The position numbers and the translations under genes are program-made. Below, piece by piece: positions 25,081 to 32,879 of a stretch of DNA of 64,000 nucleotides; position 1 is the first letter of the stretch, and every line of letters starts with the position of its first letter. A model generated the notes under the pieces. That model did no database searches and had not been told where the DNA came from. It saw only the letters and a program-made list of their open reading frames with translations. The stretch comes from Pseudomonas protegens CHA0. GTDB lineage: Bacteria; Pseudomonadota; Gammaproteobacteria; Pseudomonadales; Pseudomonadaceae. The DNA lies in the NCBI RefSeq assembly GCF_000397205.1, contig NC_021237.1, forward strand, positions 5,959,001 to 6,023,000. The letters are read 5' to 3'.

Positions 25081-25095
25081 GTTCGATTACCGCCC
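25081..25095. promoter_or_regulatory. Degraded IclR/PcaR-type operator upstream of iclR
   Basis: GTTCGATTACCGCCC keeps 12 bases of the aroQ operator exactly and loses the last three. It lies 68 bp before iclR and 223 bp before the divergent aldo-keto reductase, so it may autoregulate iclR. Confidence 0.45.
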
Positions 25096-25317
25096 GGAAT
25101 CGACGAAAGCGGGCTTTTCACCCGACACAACGCCTTGTGCGCAGGTTAGCCGAGCTCGTATATTTTTTGGAATCACTTTCCATAAATACAACAACCACCA
25201 CAGGCCTCCACACTCGATTCGCCGGGCATTTTCTGTGCGGCTGCGCTGTCCAAACCAGCGACGCCCGACAGCCCTCGCCGACCCGGCCGTGTTCTTTTAT
25301 CCACAGGGAGATTGCCC

Positions 25318-26166
25318 ATGCCTCACTCCGTAGATTGCCCAGTCCTGACCCACAGTGGCCTGCACATGCCCAAGCTTGGCCTCGGCACTTGGCCGATGCT
25401 CGATGACGAGTGCACTCGCGCCGTGGAACAGGCCCTGGACCTGGGTTACCGACACATCGATACCGCCCAGGCCTACAACAACGAAGACGCCGTGGGCCAG
25501 GCCCTGACCAACACCCCGGTGCCCCGGGAGCAGATCCACCTCACCACCAAGGTCTGGTGGGACCAACTGCGCCCCGAGGCCATGCGCCATTCCCTGGAGC
25601 GCAGCCTGAAAGCCCTGCGCTGCGATTATGTGGATCTGTTTCATATCCACTGGCCCACCAGCGATTGGGAGCTGGAACGCAGCATCGAAACCCTGGTGTC
25701 GTTCAGGGAACAGGGACTGGTGAAGCACATTGGCGTGGCCAATTTCCCCCTGGCGCTGCTGCGCCGAGTGATTGAAGGGCTGGGCGCACCGCTGTCGGCG
25801 ATCCAGGTGGAATACCACGTGCTGCTGGGGCAAAGCGGCCTGCTGGACTATGCCCGCAGCCGCGACATGGTGCTGACCGCCTATACGCCGCTGGCACGCA
25901 ACAAGGTGTCCGAGGTGGCCGAGATCCGGCAGATCGCCGCCAAGCACGGCGTGCTGCCGACCCAGGTGGCGCTCAAGTGGTTGCTGGATCAGAACAACGT
26001 CGCGGCCATTCCCAAAGCCAGCAGTCGGGCCAACCAATTGGCCAACCTGGAGTCCCTCAAGCTGCAGTTGGACGATGAAGACCGGGCACTGATCGCCGGC
26101 CTGCCCAAGGATCAGCGTCAGGTCAGCCCGGACTTCGCTCCGGTCTGGGATCATTTCGATCATTGA
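25318..26166 (+). CDS. Aldo-keto reductase (2,5-diketogluconate reductase-like)
   Basis: A 282-residue NADPH-type aldo-keto reductase. LGLGTWPM opens the barrel; the catalytic tetrad is visible as Asp in HIDTAQAYNNE, Tyr in the same motif, Lys in LTTKVWWDQL and His in LFHIHWP. The C-terminal IPKASSRANQLANL is the cofactor-phosphate loop. The CAGGGAG site is 8 nt before ATG 25318. It resembles DkgB/AKR5 enzymes. It is divergent from iclR and convergent with pcaG. Its substrate in this setting may be a keto sugar acid or dehydroshikimate-like compound, which is inference. Confidence 0.85.
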   Translation: MPHSVDCPVLTHSGLHMPKLGLGTWPMLDDECTRAVEQALDLGYRHIDTAQAYNNEDAVGQALTNTPVPREQIHLTTKVWWDQLRPEAMRHSLERSLKALRCDYVDLFHIHWPTSDWELERSIETLVSFREQGLVKHIGVANFPLALLRRVIEGLGAPLSAIQVEYHVLLGQSGLLDYARSRDMVLTAYTPLARNKVSEVAEIRQIAAKHGVLPTQVALKWLLDQNNVAAIPKASSRANQLANLESLKLQLDDEDRALIAGLPKDQRQVSPDFAPVWDHFDH

Positions 26167-26222
26167 CCCACTGCGGCCATGGGTGGGCCCCGCAGGGTGC
26201 CATGCATGGCCTCAGGCTTTTT

Positions 26223-26828
26223 TCAGAAGTCGAAGAACACCGTCTCGCCTTCACCCTGGATGCGAATGTCGAAGCGATAGGCGCGCTGGCCATTCACCTC
26301 GCAAGGATGGGCCAGCAGGGTTTCCCGGCGCTGGGGCTGTTCGATCAGGTTCAACACCGGACACTGGGCGTTGGCCTCCGGCTCGTCGGCAAAGTACAGC
26401 CGGGTGTGCAGGTGGATATTGATCCCCCGGGCAAACAGCGACAGGTTGATGTGCGGCGCCATCGGCACGCCAGCTGCGTTGTTCACCACCCCGGGCTTGA
26501 CCGTGTTGAGTGTCCATTCCCCGGCATCGAAGGTGGTGGCGGTGCGACCGAAGCAGTTGAACGGTTTCTCCGTATCGAACACCGGGTCGTAGACCCCGGC
26601 GTGGTCGGCCTGCCAGAACTCCAGGAATGAATCGCGCACCAGGTGGCCATTGCCATCGTAGACGTGGCCGATCAGCAGGATCCGCTCACCCGGCGCATCG
26701 GCCTTGGCCATCTGGTTCCAGATTTCCTCGGGGCGCGGCGGGTTTCCCGCGGCCGCCAGGGCCAGGCCGATATGCACATAGGGGCCGGCCGTTTGCGAGG
26801 GGGTTTCAGGCAGCAGTTGAACAGGCAT
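26223..26828 (-). CDS. pcaG: Protocatechuate 3,4-dioxygenase alpha subunit
   Basis: A 201-residue subunit of the intradiol dioxygenase that opens protocatechuate to 3-carboxy-cis,cis-muconate. LLPETPSQTAGPYVHIGLA at the N-terminus, GHVYDGNGHLVRDSFLEFWQAD, and APHINLSLFARGINIHLHTR are typical of PcaG; the iron ligands are in the beta chain. AGGAG is 7 nt before the ATG. It follows pcaH by 10 nt on the same strand. Length matches the P. putida protein (about 200). Confidence 0.95.
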   Translation of the reverse strand: MPVQLLPETPSQTAGPYVHIGLALAAAGNPPRPEEIWNQMAKADAPGERILLIGHVYDGNGHLVRDSFLEFWQADHAGVYDPVFDTEKPFNCFGRTATTFDAGEWTLNTVKPGVVNNAAGVPMAPHINLSLFARGINIHLHTRLYFADEPEANAQCPVLNLIEQPQRRETLLAHPCEVNGQRAYRFDIRIQGEGETVFFDF

Positions 26829-26838
26829 GTCAGGCTCC

Positions 26839-27558
26839 TCAGCAGTTCTCGAAGTGGGTCTTGCGCTGGCCGCGCAGCACGATGTCGAAGCGGTAGGCCA
26901 GGCAATCCATGGGGTTGGCGCCGCCCATGTCCAGGCGCGCGATCAGGCTCTGTACCGCGTCCGGGTTGGCGATGGACTTGACGATCGGGCACAGCGGGAT
27001 CAGCGGGTCGCCTTCGAAATACAGCTGGGTGATCAGGCGCGTGGCGATCGACGGGCCACTGATGGAGAAATGGATATGCGCCGGGCGCCAGTCATTGGGG
27101 CCGTTGCGCCACGGGTAGGGGCCGGGCTTGATGGTGCGGAAACTGTAGTAGCCATCACGGTCGGTGAGGGCCCGGCCGACGCCACCGAAGTTCGGGTCCA
27201 GGGGCGCCAGGTAGCGGTCGTTCTTGTGCCGGTAGCGGCCGCCGGCGTTGGCTTGCCACATTTCCACCAGGGTATGGGGAATGGGTTTGCCGTACTGATC
27301 GCAGACCCGCCCGGAAACGATGATCCGCTCGCCCACGGGCAAGCCACCGTTGTTGAAGTTGAGCAGCAGGTCGTTGTCGAAACGCCCGGTGCGCAGGTGG
27401 GAAAAGTCCGGGCCTGTGGTTTCACTGACCGATTGTGGGATGCTCACCAGCGCCTGGCGCGGGGAGCGAGTGACGGAGGTCTTGTAGTCGGGGGTCAGGG
27501 CCTTGGGGTGCCAATTACGGTCGCGAATCACGAAGCGACTGCTGTCTGCATCAGACAT
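26839..27558 (-). CDS. pcaH: Protocatechuate 3,4-dioxygenase beta subunit
   Basis: A 239-residue iron-binding subunit. The four Fe(III) ligands can be read: Tyr in GGRYRHKND, Tyr in GPYPWRNGP, and the two histidines of [31 protein letters not shown] is the intradiol dioxygenase signature. CAGGAG is 6 nt before the ATG. With pcaG it forms an (alpha-beta) multimer in the cytoplasm. A PcaQ-type site lies about 95 bp upstream, so induction by an early ring-cleavage product through PcaQ is likely. Confidence 0.96.
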   Translation of the reverse strand: MSDADSSRFVIRDRNWHPKALTPDYKTSVTRSPRQALVSIPQSVSETTGPDFSHLRTGRFDNDLLLNFNNGGLPVGERIIVSGRVCDQYGKPIPHTLVEMWQANAGGRYRHKNDRYLAPLDPNFGGVGRALTDRDGYYSFRTIKPGPYPWRNGPNDWRPAHIHFSISGPSIATRLITQLYFEGDPLIPLCPIVKSIANPDAVQSLIARLDMGGANPMDCLAYRFDIVLRGQRKTHFENC

Positions 27559-27649
27559 GTCGATCTCCTGTTGTTTGATTTATGGAGCGCAGCCGGCGCA
27601 GTTTCAAACAAACCAGGAGCGGGGAAAATTGAAATGCCGCCCTCAATCA

Positions 27650-27665
27650 ATAACCAAATGGTTAT
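27650..27665. promoter_or_regulatory. PcaQ-type binding site ahead of pcaHG
   Basis: ATAACC-AAAT-GGTTAT is a perfect palindrome and matches the PcaQ consensus recalled from Sinorhizobium and Agrobacterium (ATAACC-N4-GGTTAA). It overlaps the pcaQ stop codon and is about 92-107 bp upstream of pcaH, the usual distance for LysR activation. Confidence 0.75.
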
Positions 27666-28591
27666 GGATAACTGCCCTCGCGATAGGCCAGCCCCACTTC
27701 CCGGAGCACCTCCACCGCCCATTGCGCCGCCAGGGACAAAGGCAGGCTGGCATTGCTGGAAATCCCCACCGAGCCACCGGGTTCGTGCAGGCCCAGGTCC
27801 AGCTCCTGCAGTTCGCCATTGGCCAGGTCCAGGCGCACGGCATCCAGCGGCGCGATCCACAGCGCGTCGCTGGACAAGGTGTAGCGCCGGCTCAGGGCCA
27901 CCGAGAGGGTTTCCAGACGCTGCTGCGACGGGGCAATGCCGCACTGGATGAACAGGCTGTCGGCGTGCTTGCGAATGCTGGTGCCGGCCAGGGGCAGCAC
28001 CAGGGGATAGGCGCTCACCGCGTCGCGGTCCAGAGGGCCGGTTGCCAGTGGATGCTGCGGACGGGCCACCAGGGTCATGGATTCGCTGTACAGATGCTCG
28101 AAGCTCAGGCCGTGGATCTCCGGACTCTCGGTCATGCGCCCCACCACCAGGTCCAGGTCGCCGACCCGCAATTGCGACAGCAGGTAAGCACTGGGGCCGG
28201 TCAGCACACTCACGGTCAGCGCCGAATGGCGCTGATGCAGGCGCCGCATCACCTCCGGCAGCAGCAGGCTTTCCACCGTGGAAAGCACACCGATGCGCAC
28301 CAGCCCGGCGGCGTACTCACCGCCGCGCAGGCTGCTGACACCCTCCCGCAGGGCCTGCACCGAAGGCCCGGCATAACGCAGGAAGGCCCGCCCGGCCTCG
28401 GTCAGGCTGAGGCCGGCCTTGCTCCTGGCAAACAGCCGGGTCTCCAGCAACGCTTCCAGTTCCTTGAGGGTTTTCGACATCGCCGGCTGGCTCACCGCCA
28501 GGACATCGGCCGCCCGGGCCAGGCTGCCCTGGCGGGCCATTTCAAGAAAACACACCAAGTGACGGAATTTGATGCGGGTATCGATGTTCAA
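27662..28591 (-). CDS. pcaQ: LysR-type activator PcaQ
   Basis: A 309-residue LysR regulator. The helix-turn-helix is at the N-terminus (KFRHLVCFLEMARQGSLARA, then VSQPAMSKTLKELEALLETRLF), followed by the co-inducer domain. The only sensible start is TTG at 28591, giving (M)NIDTRIKFRHL; the same start segment is familiar from other PcaQ proteins (..DARIKFRHL..). There is no strong ribosome site. It precedes pcaHG in the same direction and the operator overlaps its stop codon. PcaQ activates pca genes in response to beta-carboxymuconate-type ligands in rhizobia. Confidence 0.85.
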   Translation of the reverse strand: MNIDTRIKFRHLVCFLEMARQGSLARAADVLAVSQPAMSKTLKELEALLETRLFARSKAGLSLTEAGRAFLRYAGPSVQALREGVSSLRGGEYAAGLVRIGVLSTVESLLLPEVMRRLHQRHSALTVSVLTGPSAYLLSQLRVGDLDLVVGRMTESPEIHGLSFEHLYSESMTLVARPQHPLATGPLDRDAVSAYPLVLPLAGTSIRKHADSLFIQCGIAPSQQRLETLSVALSRRYTLSSDALWIAPLDAVRLDLANGELQELDLGLHEPGGSVGISSNASLPLSLAAQWAVEVLREVGLAYREGSYP

Positions 28592-28730
28592 TAGGGAGCC
28601 CCGAATGCGCCTGGACCGGATCGATCCGTAACCGGGCCATGGTAGCGTGCAGAAAAATCCCTGACGACCGGACTGGCGCCGGTTCGAGCCACCAGCAACA
28701 CTGACCAGCAGAAAAAACGAGGACACCCCC

Positions 28731-29627
28731 ATGCTTTGGAAAAAAGGCCGGCGCAGCGACAACGTCGTGGACGCGCGAGATGACAGCAGCGCCGGCGGTG
28801 GCGGTGGCATGCGGTTCGGTGGAGGCAAGGGCTTGAGCCTGACGGCGATCGTACTGATCGTCGGCATCGGCTGGGCCACCGGCCAGGATCCGCTGCAGAT
28901 CCTCGGGCAACTGCTGGGCCAGCAGAGCGGGCAGACTTCAGCGCCGGCCACCACCCAGGCACGCAAGGCACCACCGGCCAATGACGAACAGGCAGAGTTT
29001 GTCCGCGCCATCCTCGGTGACACCGAAGACACCTGGGGCCAGATCTTCCAGCAAGCCGGCCGCCAGTATCAGCCGCCCAAGCTGATCCTGTTCCGGGGCC
29101 GGGTCAATTCCGCCTGTGGCGCGGCCACTTCCGCCAGCGGGCCCTTCTACTGCCCCGCCGACCGCCAGGTGTACCTGGACATGGACTTCTTCCGGGAGAT
29201 GGCCCAGCGCTTTTCCGCCGCCGGCGACTTCGCCCAGGCCTACGTGATTGCCCATGAGGTCGGGCACCACGTGCAGACCCTGCTCGGGGTCTCGGCAAAA
29301 ATCCAGGCCGCGCGCCAGCAAGGCCAGCAGATGCAAGGCGATGGCGGCCTGCTGGTACGCCAGGAGCTGCAGGCCGACTGCTTTGCCGGGGTCTGGGCCT
29401 ATCACGCACAGAAGCGCCTGAACTGGCTGGAACCCGGGGATGTGGAAGAAGCCCTGAACGCCGCCAATGCCATCGGTGACGACCGCCTGCAGCAGCAAGG
29501 CCAGGGCCGGGTGGTGCCGGACTCCTTCACCCACGGCACCTCGGCGCAGCGAGTGCGCTGGTTCAAGACCGGCTTCAGCCAGGGCCAGGTCAGCCAGTGC
29601 GATACCTTCAGCGCCAGGAGCCTGTAG
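28731..29627 (+). CDS. ypfJ: YpfJ-family neutral zinc metallopeptidase
   Basis: A 298-residue membrane-anchored protease. A glycine-rich N-terminus (SSAGGGGGMRFGGGKG) precedes one membrane helix (about 38-50); the periplasmic zincin domain has VIAHEVGHHVQTLLG and the downstream QELQADCFAGVWA, the third ligand region. CGRAATSASGPFYCPAD-like cysteines also match the family. GAGGAC precedes the ATG. The next gene starts directly at its stop codon, so the two are co-transcribed. Natural substrate is unknown. Confidence 0.9.
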   Translation: MLWKKGRRSDNVVDARDDSSAGGGGGMRFGGGKGLSLTAIVLIVGIGWATGQDPLQILGQLLGQQSGQTSAPATTQARKAPPANDEQAEFVRAILGDTEDTWGQIFQQAGRQYQPPKLILFRGRVNSACGAATSASGPFYCPADRQVYLDMDFFREMAQRFSAAGDFAQAYVIAHEVGHHVQTLLGVSAKIQAARQQGQQMQGDGGLLVRQELQADCFAGVWAYHAQKRLNWLEPGDVEEALNAANAIGDDRLQQQGQGRVVPDSFTHGTSAQRVRWFKTGFSQGQVSQCDTFSARSL

Positions 29628-30599
29628 ATGCGCCGCTTGCTGGTCCTGCTGCTGTGCCTGGGTGGCTGCGGCGTCCAGGCGGCGGAACAGGGGGTCAAGG
29701 TCATCAGCCCGCAACGCCTGCCCCTGGAGGGCGGGCAACTGGCGCTGGGCCTGAGCCAGGATTGGCGCCAGCCGCTGCCGGGCGTAGAGCGGGCCCTGAT
29801 CATCGTTCACGGCCGACTGCGCAACGCCCAGACGTATCTGCACAGTGGGCAAAGCGCTGCCGGGCAGGCCGGGCAAAGCACAACAACCCTGGTGATCGCC
29901 CCGCAGTTTCTCAACCAGAGCGACATCGCCCGCCATCAATTGCCAGACGCGCTACTGCGCTGGAAGGGCAATGGCTGGATGGCCGGCGAGCCTTCAGTTA
30001 GCCCGCAGGCCATCAGCTCCTATGCGGTGCTCGATGCCATCCTCCAGCGCCTGGAAGACCGCAAACGTTTTCCGGCACTCAAGGAAGTGGTGATCGCCGG
30101 TCACTCCGGCGGCGCCCAGGTGGTGCAGCGCTATGCGCTGAGCACCGGCAGCCACCCCGAGCTGGAAAAAGCCGGGATCGGCCTGCGCTACGTGATCGCC
30201 AATCCGTCGTCCTACGCCTACTTCGACGCATGGCGCCCGGTGGCATTCGAACCGGCCAGTTGCCCGGGCTTCAACGACTGGAAGTACGGCCTGAACCAGC
30301 TACCGGCCTATGCCGGCGGCCATTCCCCGGCGCAGCTTGAACAGGGCTACGTGACGCGCGACATCACCTACCTGCTGGGCCAGCAGGACACCGATCCCAA
30401 CCATCCCGCCCTGGACAAGAGCTGCGCCGCCGAGACCCAGGGCGCGTACCGGTTGATTCGCGGGCACAACTACTTCGACTACCTGGTGCGGCGTCATCCG
30501 CAAGGCTTGCTGCAACGGCTGGTGGAAGTGCCCGGGGTCGGGCATGACGGTGACCGGATGTTCACCTCGCCCGAGGGGCAGGCGGCAGTGTTCAAGTAA
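29628..30599 (+). CDS. Exported alpha/beta-hydrolase-like protein
   Basis: A 323-residue protein with a signal peptide (MRRLLVLLLCLGGCGVQA, possibly a lipoprotein at GGC). An alpha/beta-hydrolase fold is suggested by ALIIVHGRLRNAQTYL (oxyanion region), the nucleophile elbow VIAGHSGGAQVV, and the late histidine in PGVGHDGDRMF. It begins immediately after the ypfJ stop (TAG ATG). I do not recognise a precise substrate; esterase or peptidase activity in the periplasm is possible. Confidence 0.75.
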   Translation: MRRLLVLLLCLGGCGVQAAEQGVKVISPQRLPLEGGQLALGLSQDWRQPLPGVERALIIVHGRLRNAQTYLHSGQSAAGQAGQSTTTLVIAPQFLNQSDIARHQLPDALLRWKGNGWMAGEPSVSPQAISSYAVLDAILQRLEDRKRFPALKEVVIAGHSGGAQVVQRYALSTGSHPELEKAGIGLRYVIANPSSYAYFDAWRPVAFEPASCPGFNDWKYGLNQLPAYAGGHSPAQLEQGYVTRDITYLLGQQDTDPNHPALDKSCAAETQGAYRLIRGHNYFDYLVRRHPQGLLQRLVEVPGVGHDGDRMFTSPEGQAAVFK

Positions 30600-30625
30600 A
30601 GAAAGGCGCTGCCTGGAATGACGCT

Positions 30626-30663
30626 TTCGCCGGCAAGGCTCCGACGGGAGCCTTGCCGGCGAA
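30626..30663. repeat. Compact REP palindrome
   Basis: TTCGCCGGCAAGGCTCC (30626-30642) and GGAGCCTTGCCGGCGAA (30647-30663) form a perfect 17-bp inverted repeat around GACG. It is the REP core in a closed hairpin form and probably also ends the two convergent transcripts on either side. Confidence 0.8.
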
Positions 30664-30671
30664 CAGGACCC

Positions 30672-31265
30672 TCAGGCCGACAGCAGGTCGCGCAACTGCG
30701 CACAATCCCGGGCATGCCAGTCGGTCAGCTCCGGCCAGGGGTTGTCCGGCAGGTTGACCAGCACCGTGCGGGTCCCGGCGGCCCGCCCGCAGTCCAGGTC
30801 GAAGCGGTAGTCCCCCACCATGACCATCCGTGACGGCGAGATATCCCAGGCTTCGGCCAGCTTCAGCAAACCGCCCGGATGGGGCTTGGGCGGTGCTTCG
30901 TCGCGGCCCAGCACGTCGGCCTCGGCAAAGCAGTCCGCCAGGCCGATGGCCTCCAGGGTCACATGGGCCAGCTCCCGCGCATTGCGGGTGAGGATGCCCA
31001 GGCGATAACCGCGCCCGGCCAGTTCCCGCACCAGTTCCACCGCACCCGGCGCCGGGCGCGAACCCTGGGCCAGGTCGCGCTCGTGTTCCAGCAGCCAGGC
31101 ATGCTTGGCCGCGGATTCGTCCGCCGGCAAGGCCGCCAGGTGTGTGAGGATGTCATCCTCGGCAGGAATCGACAGCGCCTCGCGGATCGCCGCGAAATCA
31201 TGCACAGCGATGGTCAGGGTGCCGTCCATGTCGAACACCCAATGTTTTATCTCTGAAAGACTCAT
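30672..31265 (-). CDS. HAD-superfamily hydrolase (phosphoglycolate phosphatase-like)
   Basis: A 197-residue HAD phosphatase. Motif I is VFDMDGTLT (nucleophile Asp and acid Asp), motif II LGILTRNARE, motif III the lysine in PPKPHPGG, and motif IV MVGDYRFDLDCG. The small helical cap fits the Gph/PGP group. ATG 31265 has AAGGA at the right distance, while a TTG six bases earlier is rejected. It overlaps the tesB stop by four bases (ATGA), so it is translated with tesB. Confidence 0.87.
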   Translation of the reverse strand: MSLSEIKHWVFDMDGTLTIAVHDFAAIREALSIPAEDDILTHLAALPADESAAKHAWLLEHERDLAQGSRPAPGAVELVRELAGRGYRLGILTRNARELAHVTLEAIGLADCFAEADVLGRDEAPPKPHPGGLLKLAEAWDISPSRMVMVGDYRFDLDCGRAAGTRTVLVNLPDNPWPELTDWHARDCAQLRDLLSA

Positions 31266-32131
31266 GCCCAATCCTTGCGATGGCGGATCAACCCTTCCTG
31301 AGTCACCGAGGCCACCAACTGCCCGGCACGGTTGAACACGCTGCCCCGGGAGAAGCCCCGGGAGTTTCCGGCCCAGGGGCTGTCCATGGCATACAGCAGC
31401 CAGTCGTCAGCGCGCAGGTCGGCGTGAAACCACAGAGCGTGGTCGAGGCTGGCGACCTGCATGTCCTTCTGCCACACCGACTTGCCGTGGGGCAGCATCG
31501 AGGTGGTCAGCAGGCCGAAATCCGAAGCGTAGGCCAGCAGGTACTTGTGCAGCGCCGGGCTGTCGGCCAGGGCGCCGTCAGCGCGGAACCAGACGTACTT
31601 CACCGGGTCCATGGGCTGCGGGTTGTAGGGGTCCTTCTCGGTCACCGGGCGCACTTCGATCGGCTTGGGGCACAGCAGTTTCTCGCGCATGTGCTCGGGA
31701 ATCAGGTGCGCACGCTGGGTGGTGATCTCCAGCTCCGACGGCAGGTTTTCCGGCCCGACCACCTGGGGCATGCTGTTCTGGTGCTCGAAGCCTTCTTCGT
31801 CGTACTGGAAGGAAGCACTGCAGGTGAAGATCGGGTTGCCCTTCTGAATCGCCGTCACCCGGCGGGTGCTGAAACTGCCACCGTCACGGACCCGATCCAC
31901 TTGGTAGACCACTGGCAAGGCGGCGTCCCCCGGACGCAGGAAATAGCCGTGCATGGAGTGCACGTGGCGTGCCTCCTCGACTGTCTGACTGGCTGCGGAC
32001 AACGACTGGCCGAGCACCTGGCCGCCAAACAGCTGGCGAAAACCGAGGTCCTGGCTGCGACCGCGAAACAGGTTTTCTTCAATGGCTTCCAGGGTCAACA
32101 GATCGACCAGATCATCCAGCACATGACTCAT
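31262..32131 (-). CDS. tesB: Acyl-CoA thioesterase II
   Basis: A 289-residue double hot-dog thioesterase that hydrolyses acyl-CoA to free acid and CoA. RSQDLGFRQLFGGQVLGQSL is the first hot-dog helix region; the catalytic Asp/Thr/Gln of E. coli TesB are matched by VASLDHALWFH, and SVTQEGLIR. Length is equal to E. coli TesB (286). GGAGAG precedes the ATG. It forms a two-gene unit with the HAD phosphatase downstream. Confidence 0.94.
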   Translation of the reverse strand: MSHVLDDLVDLLTLEAIEENLFRGRSQDLGFRQLFGGQVLGQSLSAASQTVEEARHVHSMHGYFLRPGDAALPVVYQVDRVRDGGSFSTRRVTAIQKGNPIFTCSASFQYDEEGFEHQNSMPQVVGPENLPSELEITTQRAHLIPEHMREKLLCPKPIEVRPVTEKDPYNPQPMDPVKYVWFRADGALADSPALHKYLLAYASDFGLLTTSMLPHGKSVWQKDMQVASLDHALWFHADLRADDWLLYAMDSPWAGNSRGFSRGSVFNRAGQLVASVTQEGLIRHRKDWA

Positions 32132-32234
32132 TCAGACTCTCCTCACACAGGGCAACACCGCGCAATCTCGGCTGCGGCAGTGATATCAATTGGGGCCAGG
32201 TATCTCATCGGCACATTCTAAACGTGCGCGCCTG

Positions 32235-32804
32235 CTATCCATGCAAGGTTTCCAGCCATTGTTCGCGGGTAATGCGGTACAGCACATGCTCGCGCAGCGG
32301 GTGATCGCCAGCGAGGTTCGGATGCTCGAAGTCGTCCGCAGCAGCGTGATGCATACCAATGGCCTGCATCACCTTCTGCGACGGCAGGTTGTTGCGGGTG
32401 GTAAAGGCCACGACTTCGTCGAGGGACAGACGATCGAAAGCGCAACGCAAGGCTGTCCAGGCCGCTTCGCTGGCATAACCCAGGCCCCAGTGCTCGCGAG
32501 CCAGGCGCCAGGCGATTTCCACTGCCGGGGTGAACGACGCCTCGAAACCGACGACGCCCAGTCCGGTAAAACCGATGAACGCACCAGTGTCCTTACGCTC
32601 CAGGGCCCAGACCCCGAAGCCGTGCTCGGCAAAATGCCCGCGTATCCGCCCGATCAGCGCGGCACTTTCCAGACGACTCAAGGGCGCGGGAAAGTAGCGC
32701 ATGACCTGTGGATCGGCACACATTGCCGCAAATTCCGGCAAATCATCGTCGCGCCATTGACGCAGCAGCAGGCGCGCGCTTTCGAGTTGCAGTATCGGCT
32801 CCAT
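32235..32804 (-). CDS. GNAT-family N-acetyltransferase (RimJ/RimL-like)
   Basis: A 189-residue acetyltransferase. LESARLLLRQWRDDDLPEFA is the usual RimJ/RimL start; the acetyl-CoA loop is WRLAREHWGLGYASEAAW (Q/R-x-x-G-x-G/A), and LDEVVAFTTRNNLPSQKVM covers the C-terminal core. The ATG at 32804 has GGAGG 7 nt upstream. The longer open frame reaching 33761 is antisense to the deacetylase gene and rejected. Substrate unknown; it stands opposite a deacetylase-like gene. Confidence 0.86.
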   Translation of the reverse strand: MEPILQLESARLLLRQWRDDDLPEFAAMCADPQVMRYFPAPLSRLESAALIGRIRGHFAEHGFGVWALERKDTGAFIGFTGLGVVGFEASFTPAVEIAWRLAREHWGLGYASEAAWTALRCAFDRLSLDEVVAFTTRNNLPSQKVMQAIGMHHAAADDFEHPNLAGDHPLREHVLYRITREQWLETLHG

Positions 32805-32879
32805 CAGTGCCCTCCGTTTCCGTGGGTGCAAGTCTACATCGCTGGTAGGATCCTTCACGGGTTCCTCTAAGAAAATGCC

